Notes: a model not told the origin generated them from the sequence alone. Shown: positions 22,130 to 33,160, counted from the first letter of the stretch. The stretch: 64,000 bases of DNA from Isoperla grammatica (GCA_945910005.1 OX246744.1:40064774-40128773), one strand, 5' to 3'. Made by a program: numbers and translations.

Positions 22130-22551
22130 ATATTAATGCAGAATATTACAAGTTTATGATTTAAATTGTAGATTTCAGAGCAATCGAAAGTCAGGTGTAT
22201 CTAAAATAAATTATAAAACAAGGTCTATTTGCCTTTGAAACAGACTGTTTTGCTAACAAAAACACTAATAATGCACAATATTGCTACTACATGAGGTCTT
22301 GTCAATAAAATACAACTACAATAAACATGGTATGTTCGTATCTTCTCTAGTTATAGTTGTTTGAATATTGTCATGCGCTACCAAAAAAAAGAGGCGTCGT
22401 TCAAGTTCAAAGCGTCGTGACGCCTCGTTGAGTCGGTGATTTCAAAAGTATCATACAAGGCGTTATTCCCTGAAGTTCTGTGATTTCAACCATATACGAT
22501 ACCCTTTGCCCATATGATTGAGACTATTTTTCACGTTAAATGAAGGACTAC

Positions 22552-23150
22552 TGGTAGAGCAAGGAATCTATAGATAAAGCTTGCGGGGAGCGCAACTCTT
22601 TATTCAAGTGAATTTGTACAATTAGGATCGATGCAATGTCTGAGGACGTTAGGATTTCAGGATGCGAAATAACTAGACTTGGTTCAAACAACAATAAGGA
22701 ACCGTATTTTTAATTATTGAAACACATTTGTCCTAACTTTGGCAATGATGTGGCGACCCTGCTTAGGCTATATAAGATTACACAATACCATCCCGTTCTC
22801 GCACCTCGTCAGCTGTACCTGGTCATTTCGTAGTCTGCCCGTCGACGGTCATTCCCACGTTCGAGTCTCCAATGCAGCTTCCTCGACCCGCCGTCCTGCA
22901 GCTCTTCTACGTTGACCCTCGTAGCTACGACGTGCTCACTGGTGCCCGACCATCTTCCCTCGACACTCCGATCAGTTCCACCCCGTTCAAGCCACGTGCC
23001 CAAATTATATACTCCCCCTGCTATCCCCTCTCTCTGGCATTTTCCCCAACACATGACGTATGTCACCAAACAATCCCAAGACCCAAAGCTATCAACAATA
23101 ACAATCAATCGTCTATAATCAAGCCTGGGCCTCCCGGCCAACCCCTGACA
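22552..23150 (-). mobile_element. Possible solo LTR, minus orientation
   Basis: On the minus strand a TATA-like gtatataat lies at about 23008, an AATAAA before gagttgcgctccccgcaag at about 22590-22603, and the segment ends ctctacca at 22552. It could begin tgtcaggggttgg near 23150. This is the layout of a U3-R-U5 unit. It starts exactly where arm C ends. No target duplication was found. The overlapping reading frames here are not supported as genes. Confidence 0.35.
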
Positions 23151-23450
23151 CAGCAAAATAACCAAACTATTATTATGATTATTATGCATGTGTCGGTAAT
23201 CAGATGGTATTGTTGTTGCCCTAGACTGATGGTGACACGATTACAACCTCAGCATTAACCTAATTGCGAGCAGTACAAACACAAAACAGAAAATGTTATG
23301 AGATTGCTTCATCATGTCTTGAATCAAATAGCGTAAATCACGTAATAAGAGAGAATTAATGTGACAAATGGACAAGTCCCACGCCGGACATTACAATATT
23401 ACCACATTGCCTCGAGTGGCAAATCATATAGCGTAAAATGTTTTTTTTAG

Positions 23451-23650
23451 GTGGCTCGTTGGTCCAGTGGTTAGCATCCCTGCTTCCAATGCAGAAGGTC
23501 CCGGGTTCAAATCCCGCTCAGGCAGAAGTTTTTTAACTTCCAATGTGGATTCAATTCCATTACTTCTTGGCTTAGGAATAAGTAAACGGTGACTTTGGAG
23601 CCGTCCTAGCAACGAAGCACTCAATAAATTCAAAGTTGTTCTGAATCGGC
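23451..23650 (+). mobile_element. tRNA-derived SINE
   Basis: The head (23451-23527) has tRNA-like elements: A-box region tggtccagtggttagcat, a 4-bp anticodon stem with loop ttccaat (anticodon CCA if folded as a tRNA), and B box ggttcaaatcc with a cggg/cccg arm. The acceptor ends do not pair, so it is not a working tRNA gene. A non-tRNA body and an A/T-rich end follow to about 23650. Confidence 0.65.
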
Positions 23651-23767
23651 CTTGTTGATTCTGGCATTTTTCCGCAGGTGTTTGCACTGTCCAATCACTG
23701 ATTCATATGTTTCGTATTTGAAATATCGATCTTTGATTGGTTATCGCTCACTCGTCGATGGTGTTCG

Positions 23768-23852
23768 AAGCCTACAGGGTTGGTTCAGTCACTTTAAATT
23801 TAAGTCTACCACTGCAAATCAGTTTAGTTACTGAGTAGGTAGACTCTAAATG
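23768..23852 (+). repeat. Dispersed repeat with agggttggttcagtcactt
   Basis: Matches an inverted copy at 53998-54077 over about 80 bp with scattered differences. Confidence 0.6.
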
Positions 23853-23867
23853 TGAATTTATTTATTT

Positions 23868-24050
23868 ATTTAAGTTGTTGTTTTAAGTCAAGTGTATGAA
23901 ATGTCAGCATCCGCATTATCGTAAAATGTTTAAGTTGTTGTTTTAAGTCAAGTGTATGAAATGTCAGCATCCGCATCATCGTCAAATGTTTAAATTGTTT
24001 TAAGTCAAGTGTGTGAAATGTCAGCGTCAGCACAATCGTCAAATATTTAA
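23868..24050 (+). repeat. 61-bp tandem repeat, three units
   Basis: Units contain ttttaagtcaagtgtatg and aaatgtcagc. A fourth, diverged unit continues at 24724-24775, on the other side of an inserted element. Confidence 0.75.
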
Positions 24051-24723
24051 AGGGTTAGTCAGATGGGAAACTAAAAAACTATCATTTGTAGATGTCCACC
24101 CTCAAATATAGAAAACATGACTAAACGATACCATACTTTATAAGCAGGCGGTTTAAAGATTAAAGAAAACCGCAATTTTTTGGCTTGTTGCTACCAAGTA
24201 GCACCTAGCAACTCTTCTCATGGTTATTCCCATATGAAAAAAATGTTGCCTCGAGATAGTAAAACAACCGCTAAAATAGGGCACTCATCAAAAATCGATC
24301 AGGAGGTTTAGTGTGCATCGTTTCCCTATAGATAACATGCTTCTTAGTACGAACATGTACTTCTACAAAATGCCCTGCAATTAATTTTCTTGTGACTTGA
24401 TGTTAAGAAAAGTTGCAATCTGTTTTGAGCGGTACTGTCCGCAGTCGCCGAGTGTTTCGCGGAGCGCGGGCTGGTCTCGTATTACACAATGAGTGCTCTG
24501 TCTATCAGGCAGGCGTTAGCGACCTCAGAACCGATACAGCTGTACTACGCTTTAAAAGAAAAATGCAGCAGAGTTATCGAAGTGAATCTTATAGAACACC
24601 TAAATGTTCACTATTTTTTTTCTTGCATTGAAGCAACCTATATCAATTTTATTTTACACATAACTGAATTTTATGCACTTATGACTGAGAGCTGATTTTT
24701 TAGTTTATCATCTGACTAATCCT
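24051..24723. mobile_element. TTAA-target TIR element, 673 bp
   Basis: The ends are agggttagtcagatg and catctgactaatcct, with about 29 bp of similar inverted sequence. TTAA flanks both sides (24047-24050 and 24724-24727). It splits a 61-bp tandem array. A TTAA target is typical of piggyBac and Kolobok elements. It encodes no protein; frames near 24413-24690 are short and unrecognised. Confidence 0.8.
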
Positions 24724-24775
24724 TTAAGTTGTGGCTTTAATTTGTGTGTGAAATGTCAGCGTCAACGTAATCATA

Positions 24776-26378
24776 GCACCTCAATGTGTTAAAAACAATC
24801 ATCACTAATCAATCAGTAACAATCAATTAACAATCATCTTTCCGTAATCACCATCAACAAGATCTTCAAGCCGTGAAGAAACCAATCGAAGGAATACGAC
24901 GACATCTGTCACGTAACAAAGACCATCCTACCACCACCATCAACTCGATCTACAATCCGTGGATAACCCGGAACCCCAGGAATATTACGAACATGTAACG
25001 TTATTAAGATAAAAAACTAATATTAACATTTTGGCAACTTGGTTGATGTATTAGTTGATAAGGGGATTGAGCATTATAAATCACTTTGGGCCCAAGTAGG
25101 GAGTTGTTGTTGTTGTTGCTGTGTTTCATAATATGCTAATACAGTCCATGGAAACAATTTGATTGATTAATTTCTGATGTCCTGTGCATCCTATCAAATG
25201 TATGTTAATTTTATTTACCGTAATTGTGTGAAACCGATTGAGCTAGGCAAACATAATCTATTTTAGGTCATCACCACCTTACCGGGCATCTTCAGGTGAG
25301 TGTGAGATTGACATATATATACCGGTTTATATAATCTTAAAATTAATTTTTTACGGTAAAATACCACGTTACGGTACGTTGCGTTATGTGTGGGGGTTTC
25401 TAGTTGTTTATTTTATACTAGCAAACCCGACATGCGTTGCAATGCCACTGAAAGAGATAGTGTTTATGTTTTAATTCTGTTAGATAACATTAATCGGATG
25501 AATGGTATGGGAATGGGATGTCCTTCCACAGACTCTACTGTAATTAATCACTATCATCATCATCATCATTTCTCAAAATCACAGTAAACAGCTTGACATT
25601 ATTATTTAAAATCAAATTTGTTGTATATTTCATTCGTTTTTTGTAGTATACCAGTAACCAGTTTATAAATAAAAGGTTTTTCATCTCTCCAGAACTATTT
25701 GTTTTTTGCTAGATACAAGGTATTGCCTCTTAACCCTCGATATGTTGTCATGTTTTTATTCTCTGTATCGCTTTTAGTTGTGTTGTCCCTTGAAAATGAA
25801 AGGTGTGATCCTTTTGAAACGTTGGGAATTTTAAATTCATATTTGTTTATGTAACGCGGCATTTTCCCGAAATAAATTTATTTAATACAAATATGGACCA
25901 TAACAATTTGTGCCAAAATAAAATACATACGTATACCATATTATGGTTATTAGTGGCTAGCATTTCACTCGGTCTCCCACGACCCGGTATCGAACCCATT
26001 GCGCCCCACTCGGCAACCGGGTCGCAACCCGTGGTTTGGGAAACGCTGTTTTACTGCTCTTTCTTAATAATGTTTTTTTATTCCAGTAAATATTTCCGTT
26101 TGCAGGTATCTAAATTAGATGTGAAAGAGGTTAAGCAAAAAAAGATACAAAAAGTGATAATAAACAAAATGTAATAATGATCATCTGAAAAATGGAAATA
26201 TTGATTGGAACAAAGAAACATTCATAAGACACTTTTCTATACAGGATGACATATTTTGATTTACATTTGGGACAACTTAAACACACTTTAAAGCAATTTA
26301 ACTGACCAAAATGGTGAGTTTCCCAGGCTAGGCGAACATACAGCATTAAACGTAAAAGAACCAAATATTAATAAAAAA
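24776..26378. other. No gene recognised; small repeats only
   Basis: Contains a gtt repeat (25086-25115), a cat repeat (25548-25570) and a possible tRNA-like B box on the minus strand near 25988-26000. The reading frames at 25390 and 25893 are short and lack domains. Confidence 0.4.
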
Positions 26379-26399
26379 TTTTTTTTTTTTTTTTTTTTT
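26379..26399. repeat. Poly-T run
   Basis: About 21 T just upstream of the segmental duplication; possibly a retroposed tail on the minus strand. Confidence 0.85.
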
Positions 26400-26483
26400 A
26401 TTAAACATTCATCCAGTTTGTTGGTTTATACCCCACTCTAACTTAAGTCCTCTTCTGTGTCCAACATCTCACTTGGTTGCAGG

Positions 26484-28403
26484 ATGGCTGAGAAACATGA
26501 CGCTCGGTTCGTTATAACCAAGCCTGGTGTCCTGGTGTTGGGTGGAGGCCTGCCTGCTGGATCGAGCATTGTGTCGTTCTCCCAAGATGAGACCGTCGTT
26601 CAGGTGTCTTGCGGTGATGACCACTCTGCAGTTGTCTGCGAGTCTGGCCGCGTCTACACCTTCTGTGTAACACGAGACACTGGACGGATGATGAACGAAG
26701 GCTCGGTCGCTGAGCCGAGGCTTGTTGACACTCTCAGCTCTGTTAGGATATCCCAGGCTGCTTGTGGATATCAACACACCGTGTTCCTCACTGACAAGGG
26801 TGAGGTGTATTCGTGTGGACTGAATGACTGGGGTCAGCTTGGCCTTGGTCACACCTGTTACACCCCCACACCCACCCTGGTTGCCGGTCTGCCGCCCATC
26901 AAGAAGGTTGCTGCTGGGTGGTTCCACACGGTGGTACTTGCAAATGGCGGTGATGTCTGGGTGTGTGGATGCAACGGCGAGGGCCGACTAGGCCTCGGTC
27001 ATAGAAACCTGCGAACCTCATTCACTCGCGTGACTAACCTCCCCGAGGCCATCGTTGACATATCGTGTGGCAGCGGGCATACAGCTGTTGTATTGGCCTC
27101 TGGGGTCCTCTTGATGGCTGGAAGAAATGACAGTGGTCAACTTGGGCTTGGTGCATTCAGAAGCGTGTCCAGCTTCACACTAGTATCGGTGCCGTCAACA
27201 GTTGTGGCTGCCGTGTTCTGTGGTTCTTACCACACTGTGGCCCTCGGAGTCGATGGGACCACCTGGGCTTGGGGTCATAATGTTGAAGGTCAGTTGGGTA
27301 CCGGTGACACAACCAAGAGATCCGCCCCCACTAGAATGATTCGCCTCGAGGGCCAGACTGTCTCCCAGGTTATCGCTGGATGTCACCACACTGCGGTGTT
27401 GACAAGGGCAGGAGACATGTTTATGTGTGGCCGAGGAACAAGTGGTGAACTGGGTCAGGGGAAGAATAACCTCTCGGTGGCGACCCTGTTGCCGAAGTCA
27501 CCGGGGCTGGTGGTTCAACAGGTGGCTTTTGCTGGAACATATTTACTACTGTTGGTCACGTCAATCGTCGCACCTTCAGCGCAGTGTGGGATAGGGATTG
27601 ATGAAAAGGTGGGGGAAGACATAACGGATTGGGAGCAGATCATAATGCGAACCTTGGAGTGTCCTGTGTGCTTCAAGGTGATGTGCGCACCGATACACCA
27701 ATGCACCGCGGGACACAGCCTTTGTAACGCTTGCTGGTCTGACGACAGGACCACAGTGTGTCCGCTGTGTCGCGGACAGTTCTCTACTCTGAGGAGTCTT
27801 CTTGCGGAGAGCCTAAGTGCCGACATCCGGCTACCGTGCACGGAATGCCTGCTGCGCATGCCCGCGTGCGAGCTGGGGGGACACGGCGCGGTCTGTCCCC
27901 GCCGCGATTACGACTGTCCCCTGGCGTGCGGCGGTTGGAGGGGCCGGCCCGAAGCGATGCTGGGCCACGCCCTCTCAGCCCACGCGGACCGGACGTGGCC
28001 CAAACTGCCACGCACGTTTGTGCAGCGGCGCGGACTCTTGCTCACAGACGTGCTCGCGGCGCACGGCAGAGTGTTCACGCTACATCGCGGGTACGACGGG
28101 GAGGGGCGCACGTTCCGGGCGGCCGTCAGGTACGTGGGCGCGCCCGAGGACAGGCACGCGTTTAGGTTTAAACTCACACTTCTTACCAAAGACATGCGCA
28201 ATACTTACCGCAGGAACCTGTGTTCCGACATCGAGAGCGTCGAGGACATGTTCAGTTCTTCAAACTATGTGAGCTTGGAGGGGAAATGTCTTGACACATG
28301 TCTGCAACAAGATAGTCTGATTTGTAAAGTGGACATTGTGGAAGTGGGAACCTCAGGGTTTGCTGATGAAATAAAGGCTTTGCTTAGTGCGCAAGAATTC
28401 TAA
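26484..28403 (+). CDS. RCC1-propeller/SIAH-type E3 ubiquitin ligase fusion, paralogue 1
   Basis: A 639-residue protein. The ATG at 26484 is chosen because acttggttgcag directly before it is a strong 3' splice site, implying a 5' non-coding exon; the longer frame would start at GTG. Residues 1 to about 365 form about seven RCC1 blades (HTVFLTDKGEVYSCG, GQLGLGH, HTVVLANGGDVWVCG and so on). A C3HC4 RING follows (ECPVCFKV, CTAGHSLCNAC, CPLCRG, about 393-435), then a SINA-type zinc finger (CPRRDYDCPLACGGWRG, H-x3-H, about 460-515) and a SIAH substrate-binding-like domain to the end. SIAH proteins bind E2 enzymes and direct proteins to the proteasome; RCC1 propellers bind proteins or chromatin. The fusion suggests a propeller that selects targets. 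The coding region is intronless, and its ligase half is much more GC-rich than the surroundings. An AATAAA lies at 28724-28729. Confidence 0.9.
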   Translation: MAEKHDARFVITKPGVLVLGGGLPAGSSIVSFSQDETVVQVSCGDDHSAVVCESGRVYTFCVTRDTGRMMNEGSVAEPRLVDTLSSVRISQAACGYQHTVFLTDKGEVYSCGLNDWGQLGLGHTCYTPTPTLVAGLPPIKKVAAGWFHTVVLANGGDVWVCGCNGEGRLGLGHRNLRTSFTRVTNLPEAIVDISCGSGHTAVVLASGVLLMAGRNDSGQLGLGAFRSVSSFTLVSVPSTVVAAVFCGSYHTVALGVDGTTWAWGHNVEGQLGTGDTTKRSAPTRMIRLEGQTVSQVIAGCHHTAVLTRAGDMFMCGRGTSGELGQGKNNLSVATLLPKSPGLVVQQVAFAGTYLLLLVTSIVAPSAQCGIGIDEKVGEDITDWEQIIMRTLECPVCFKVMCAPIHQCTAGHSLCNACWSDDRTTVCPLCRGQFSTLRSLLAESLSADIRLPCTECLLRMPACELGGHGAVCPRRDYDCPLACGGWRGRPEAMLGHALSAHADRTWPKLPRTFVQRRGLLLTDVLAAHGRVFTLHRGYDGEGRTFRAAVRYVGAPEDRHAFRFKLTLLTKDMRNTYRRNLCSDIESVEDMFSSSNYVSLEGKCLDTCLQQDSLICKVDIVEVGTSGFADEIKALLSAQEF

Positions 28404-29090
28404 AGCTTACCTTGGTAATGCCGACACTGCTTCCAATGCCTCAACGGATTGAAGTGAGACGCAGGTGTTGTTCACTATTGTATCAAGTGTTTTTTCTTTT
28501 TTTTTTTTACTTTTATGAATAATATATTTATTGAGATTTGAAGAATATTACATTGGGACCCCTAAACACTTTATATGTTGTTACAGCTCCATTATTGCAC
28601 GTACTTACTCTGCTATTTTCATGCATGTACTTATCATATAATATATTAAAAGCAACTGTGAAATTGGCATTAACTATGTTATTATTTGCAAAAAATCATA
28701 AACTTTGGTAGAGTTATGCATCTAATAAAAGTTGTTTCGTGCAAATTCAAGCGAAACGAAAAACTCCCATTTTATGTGATAAACGCGAAATATACGAATT
28801 CACGCTAATTATGGCGAACTTTCTCGAGCTTAAGCATCAATCATAAAAAATGCGAAAATAATACACTCGGTTGATTTTCTGTAATTCCGTTCCACTGTAT
28901 TTCCATTTGGTTTCCATTTGGTCCCTATAGTAGTTTTTATTGTATCCATAGTGTTGATAAACATTCTGTTTCAAAAAATAATGTTTTGATCACATTTTTA
29001 GGACCACGTCTAATATTTTGTAACCCTTATTTCAGATAAAAACTAATTATAATTATTACTAAAATGTAGCCTTCTTTAAACTAAACAATG
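28404..29090. other. 3' flank of the RCC1-SIAH gene, shared with copy 2
   Basis: Non-coding, similar to 58947-59590. The atctaataaa at about 28721-28729 is a plausible poly(A) signal conserved in both copies. Confidence 0.5.
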
Positions 29091-29248
29091 CTAAGGGCAT
29101 ATCTCAAATCTCTATTTTGGCCTGCTTCGCCTACCGCGCCAACTTTAACAACAATTACCAATTGTTATAATTAATTGTTACTAATTGTTAGGTTAGTCGG
29201 CTACGCTAGTCGACTAGCGAAAAACATCGATTTGAGACTCAGCCTTAG
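29091..29248. mobile_element. MITE (158 bp) present only in duplication copy 1
   Basis: The ends are ctaagggcatatctcaaatc and gatttgagactcagccttag, imperfect 20-bp inverted repeats. Copy 2 lacks it at the matching position (near 59592), giving an empty site. Confidence 0.75.
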
Positions 29249-30548
29249 TGTTTAAGAATACACTCTATATATCGTATGTCAGCACAATAGATAGATGTGC
29301 GTGTTCGCTGACCCCAGGATGGTCTCCCACACAGATGACAAGGCATGTTAGCTGCCATATAAATGTACCATCTTTATAAAGAAATGTTCATTGTTAGTGG
29401 TTAACGCCCTATGTTCTTTTGTTTTGATAGTTATAGTTGTTTTAATCATTCGGCTAGATGAAATGTAAATTTGAGTCTGTATTGACAAGGTGTGCACATA
29501 TTGCACGGCTGCATTGTCCTGGTTGCGTTATTATTTAGTACGTAGAGTTTAATTTAGTCATTGTTTTCATAGTTAAACTTTTCTTCTTGTAAAGTTATTG
29601 ATAACAAAATTATCTACATAATAATCTTGCTTTTTATGTTCCAGAGGGTTATTTACATCAATTAAAATGCACCATTCTTATAACAAATATTTTCTAAGGG
29701 TGTGCATTGACCGATTTCAGTTTTCTAAAATACGCAGCACGTACAAAAGGTTAACTTTGACTTCACAAAGTACCAAAAATATGATTTCATAATTTTCCAT
29801 CGGCCGATACAGCCAATATTGCAAATCTGAAATCTGCGTCATTATAATCTACTGACTGCACGAAATACGTGATGGTGATACACAAATTATATTGTGGTTA
29901 AAGTCCTTCCTTCATTACTTCCTTCACTTCAGTTCATACTTGGTATTTGGTATAAAGTATTTTCAGTTGATTGTATCATACAGTAGATGGCTTATGATTA
30001 TTTTAATCTACTGATACAAATGTGCCCACGGTACCAGTACCGGCCCTAAAAAAATAAGAAACAAATATTTTGGGTACTTTCTGAAGTCAATGGTTCAATT
30101 TCAAAGTTAATGCTTTCAGGGCTTCCACTCAGTCACTTAAATCACTTTTTGTCACTTTTTTCTTTCCAAGTCACCTCAAAGTCACTTATTTGAAATTTTA
30201 GTCACTTATGTCACTTTTTTCACCAATTTTACTAACTATCAGTGTTCATGTTTTTGATTTCATAGTAAAGGCAAAAATCATATTAAAAATTGTCATATTT
30301 TCTCAAATTTTCAAAAATATTATGAAACATTTAATTAAAATAGTTGCTGTATTTGCTTCAGAAGTGATGTTTTCACTTTTTAAATTCACCGCATTTTTCA
30401 TACATTCGTAAGAGTGCAGTGGATTGTGAGGTGTGGATTTTTGAAGGCTGTGATTAAGGTTAAGAAAGATGGACTGATAATAACATTTTTTCTAAAAGGG
30501 ATGAAAGTAGGCTTACCTAATCTTAATCAGCTTCTTCAGTTTTTATTC

Positions 30549-31273
30549 TAGGAATAGGGAAGGCTCACACATTTTTTTTATTTGCTTACTGGTTACCTCA
30601 AGTTAAAATAAACGGGAACTAATTGGTTTCGGCTCGAAAGGTGCATTAACATCGCTTTAACAGCAAGTCAAAGATATTGCTGTCAAAAGTCAAAACACGC
30701 TCAGAAACGGACCTGCGCCATCTTGCTCGTGATTAGAAGGTTCTGACGTCATATCTCAGTAAACAATAATTTTATATCATACAAATAGTACTGAAATCCC
30801 ACCCTTTAGTAGATTATTGCTCTCATAAGACTTTAACTGAACCAACGTTTATTTCTAGTTAGTAAATGAACACTGCTCAACATTAATTAACAACAATATG
30901 TTAAATAATTGCATTATTTTAAACACGTTTTGGTAAATATTGTATCAAAATGTATTTTCTGAAGAAAACAGTGGTATAAAAGGCATTGTTGTAAAGTCAC
31001 TGCATCCTAGATATTGTAAAATGTCCAACTTAAAATCGTTGATATTATTAAGAATACTTCAAGGAGGCAGTTGTTTACATGACATATGACGTCAAGAGCC
31101 GTTTTTCAATTACGGAACAAGAAGTTCCAAATTTCAAACTTAAAATGCTAATAGAATTGGAAATATACGCTTCTCAGATATAAAAATTATACCGCCCGTA
31201 TTTTTAGATAATGATCTTCCATTTTTAGGTACTTTGAGGAATATTTATTTTTGATGAGACTTCCCTATTCCTA
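30549..31273. mobile_element. Nested TIR element, 725 bp
   Basis: Imperfect 19-bp ends start taggaatagggaag. Flanking TA would fit a Tc1/mariner-type target. It also has inner inverted motifs with tgacgtcatat and atatgacgtca (near 30744 and 31085). Non-coding. Confidence 0.6.
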
Positions 31274-31415
31274 TATACCTATCTTTATGTTTGATTACCT
31301 TGTAATTATATTTGTTAATAAAGTTATTAGCCGGCAACGAAGACATTAGCCCTAGACATGGAGTACTTTGCTACTCCCCCCTACCCAATAAATTAATGTT
31401 GGAAACGGGGTCAAG

Positions 31416-31440
31416 ATATATATATATATATATATATATT
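31416..31440. repeat. TA microsatellite
   Basis: About 12 TA units. Confidence 0.9.
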
Positions 31441-32526
31441 ATTATATCTCACGTAATCAGCTTCTTATTGAAGTCAAGTATGAACTTGAACTCTATTTCC
31501 TTGTAACACTTATCATACACCAACAATATGACCTTGATTGACCTTGAACAATTTCACCTTGATATTACACTATTATTCTTGTGGTAAAGTGTATTATGAT
31601 TGAATTTTCAAAAAGTGAAAAAAAAGACAAATAAATTTGATATACTAAGTCACTTTTAGTCACTTATTTACACATTTCAGTCACTTTTGTCACTTTTTTT
31701 GGAGAGGTTAGGCAGTGGAAGCCCTGTGCTTTGTATAGAATGCATATTTTAGAAAAATGAAAACGATTGATGCACACCTTTCTATCCATGAGAGTTTGTT
31801 GTAAAAATATCACAGTCATTTTTTATTTTTCACAGCGATTGAATTCCTGCATTGCTACCTTATCTCTGTTTAATCATTGAACTAGATGTAATTTTTAGAC
31901 TGTTGGCCAAGAGTGTACTGTACATGTTGCATGGTTCCATAAGTCTTTAAGTATTCTCATTATAACTATGTTGAATTTAACTTAGACAATGGTTGTAAGT
32001 TTTTTTATTTTTACATATATTATTAATCTTAGCCTCTATTGAAAGCTAGCAATGCTCTTAAATATACATTGTCTTCAGATTTTATTAACCAAATATGTAT
32101 GTATTGCACTGCTCTTATTGTTCTCTTTTACTGTGCATGTAGATTGTTTAATGTAGTAAATTGTAATATGTATTTAATGCTTGCAATGCTTATTGGATTT
32201 CTGTTCTCTGTTTCATTAATCATTTAGCTATCGTCAATGTAACCTTAAAGTAATATGTTGATAAAGGAAAGTGTTCTGTACACATGCCACACATGACAGT
32301 GTTGCATATTTCTCTCCTTTAGCCCCCCTGTTTCATAAGAATCCCATCTGTGAATGTCCTTGTGTTATTCTCCTTGAAGCCTATAGGCCATCGTCTGGTG
32401 GAAGAATTGCGGTGTGTTATGTTCCTTTGATGCAAAGTACGTGTTTCTCTTTACTGCTTTGTATCGCAATAAAAGCCTGGCAAGCTGAGTCGTTGACTGT
32501 GTCCTGCCCTAGACAAGGGTGGACAA

Positions 32527-33160
32527 ACACAGGGTACCGACAGGTATATAAACACCTTTGAAATGAGGCCATAACAAATTGAAGTCCGTCCAAAACGAAG
32601 GGATATATTGACAATGTTAATAGTTTCAATGGCGGCCAGCTTGATGACGTCACCAAAACTAAACGCCAGCCACGGTACCGGGAGTTACGCCATGGTAATT
32701 ATTCATCTAGAAGACGTAGTCTCTGATCGAACTCAACCCACATCATTAAAACAGCCACGGAATTACGAACACGTACTAACAATATTGGTTTGATTTATCA
32801 GTAGCTATTAGTAAGATAATAAAGTGTTATTACAACATACAAAAAGAAGAGTATTAGACTGAAAACACAAAGAAGTATAAGTATGAAATAAGCATATGTT
32901 ATCAGTAATAAAAACATGCAGCAATATAATTTAAAGAAGATACTTGAGAATGTGATGCGCATACAAAACGAGAAACAAACAGAACAAACGCAACATTGTG
33001 ATGAGAACACAATACTACAAGAAAAGCAACGAGGTGACACAATGTCAATGATACTGAGACCTTTTCATTTTTATCACATCAAGTTTATTTTACATTATCA
33101 ATCTACATTAACGGGACTGGGCATTAAAACTACGCAAAATTAATGTTTGTTATAATATCA
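32527..33160. other. No gene recognised
   Basis: AT-rich. Short frames at 32608 and 32916 lack recognisable features. Confidence 0.4.

Larger units (their letters stand above)
14296..22551. mobile_element. Composite of related inverted arms (A, B, C) with nested retrotransposon
   Basis: Arm A (14296-14989) reads inward from gtagtccttcatttaac. Arm C is its inverted relative: it lies at 17414-17660 and resumes at 22130-22551, ending gttaaatgaaggactac. Arm B (about 16917-17214) is a third, internally deleted inverted copy whose outer end lacks the last bases. All share the block with aggcgtcacgacgctttg. The arms probably come from one TIR transposon family. Whether A-C is one element, or A-B plus a separate C, cannot be settled here. 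No target duplication was seen, and an LTR-like sequence begins exactly at 22552. Confidence 0.7.
30117..31726. mobile_element. hAT-like insertion, 1,610 bp
   Basis: The ends are cagggcttccact and agtggaagccctg. The hexamer tgcttt flanks both sides (30111-30116 and 31727-31732) within an imperfect 8-bp duplication. Copy 2 of the duplication lacks it. Subterminal regions are rich in agtcacttttt repeats on both sides. It encodes no protein and holds a nested element at 30549-31273. Confidence 0.8.
29696..31780. mobile_element. Older TIR element, copy 1, split by a later insertion
   Basis: The ends resemble aagggtgtgcattgaccg and its complement, followed by a further matching gttttctaaaata. The same element is uninterrupted in copy 2 (60943-61422), so it predates the duplication. 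Confidence 0.6.
26431..32526 (+). repeat. Segmental duplication, copy 1
   Basis: Similarity to 56957-62150 begins at about ccccactctaactta before the RCC1-SIAH gene and ends at agacaagggtggacaa. Copy 1 alone contains a 158-bp MITE (29091-29248) and a 1.6-kb hAT-like insertion (30117-31726). Copy 2 alone contains a 107-bp tandem array. The 3' flank is shared over about 4 kb, so the whole block was duplicated, not only the gene. Confidence 0.88.

Noticed and set aside
22809..23258. Two opposite frames of about 126 residues
   Set aside because: They overlap each other on opposite strands and have no domain. The region looks more like an LTR with TATA and AATAAA on the minus strand.
23451..23527. 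tRNA gene
   Set aside because: The D, anticodon and T arms are tRNA-like, but the acceptor stem does not pair and a non-tRNA body follows; it is a SINE head.
27758..28272. Long overlapping frames in other phases and on the minus strand of the RCC1-SIAH genes
   Set aside because: They are shadows caused by the GC-rich ligase half; the same shadows occur in both paralogues and follow the real frame.
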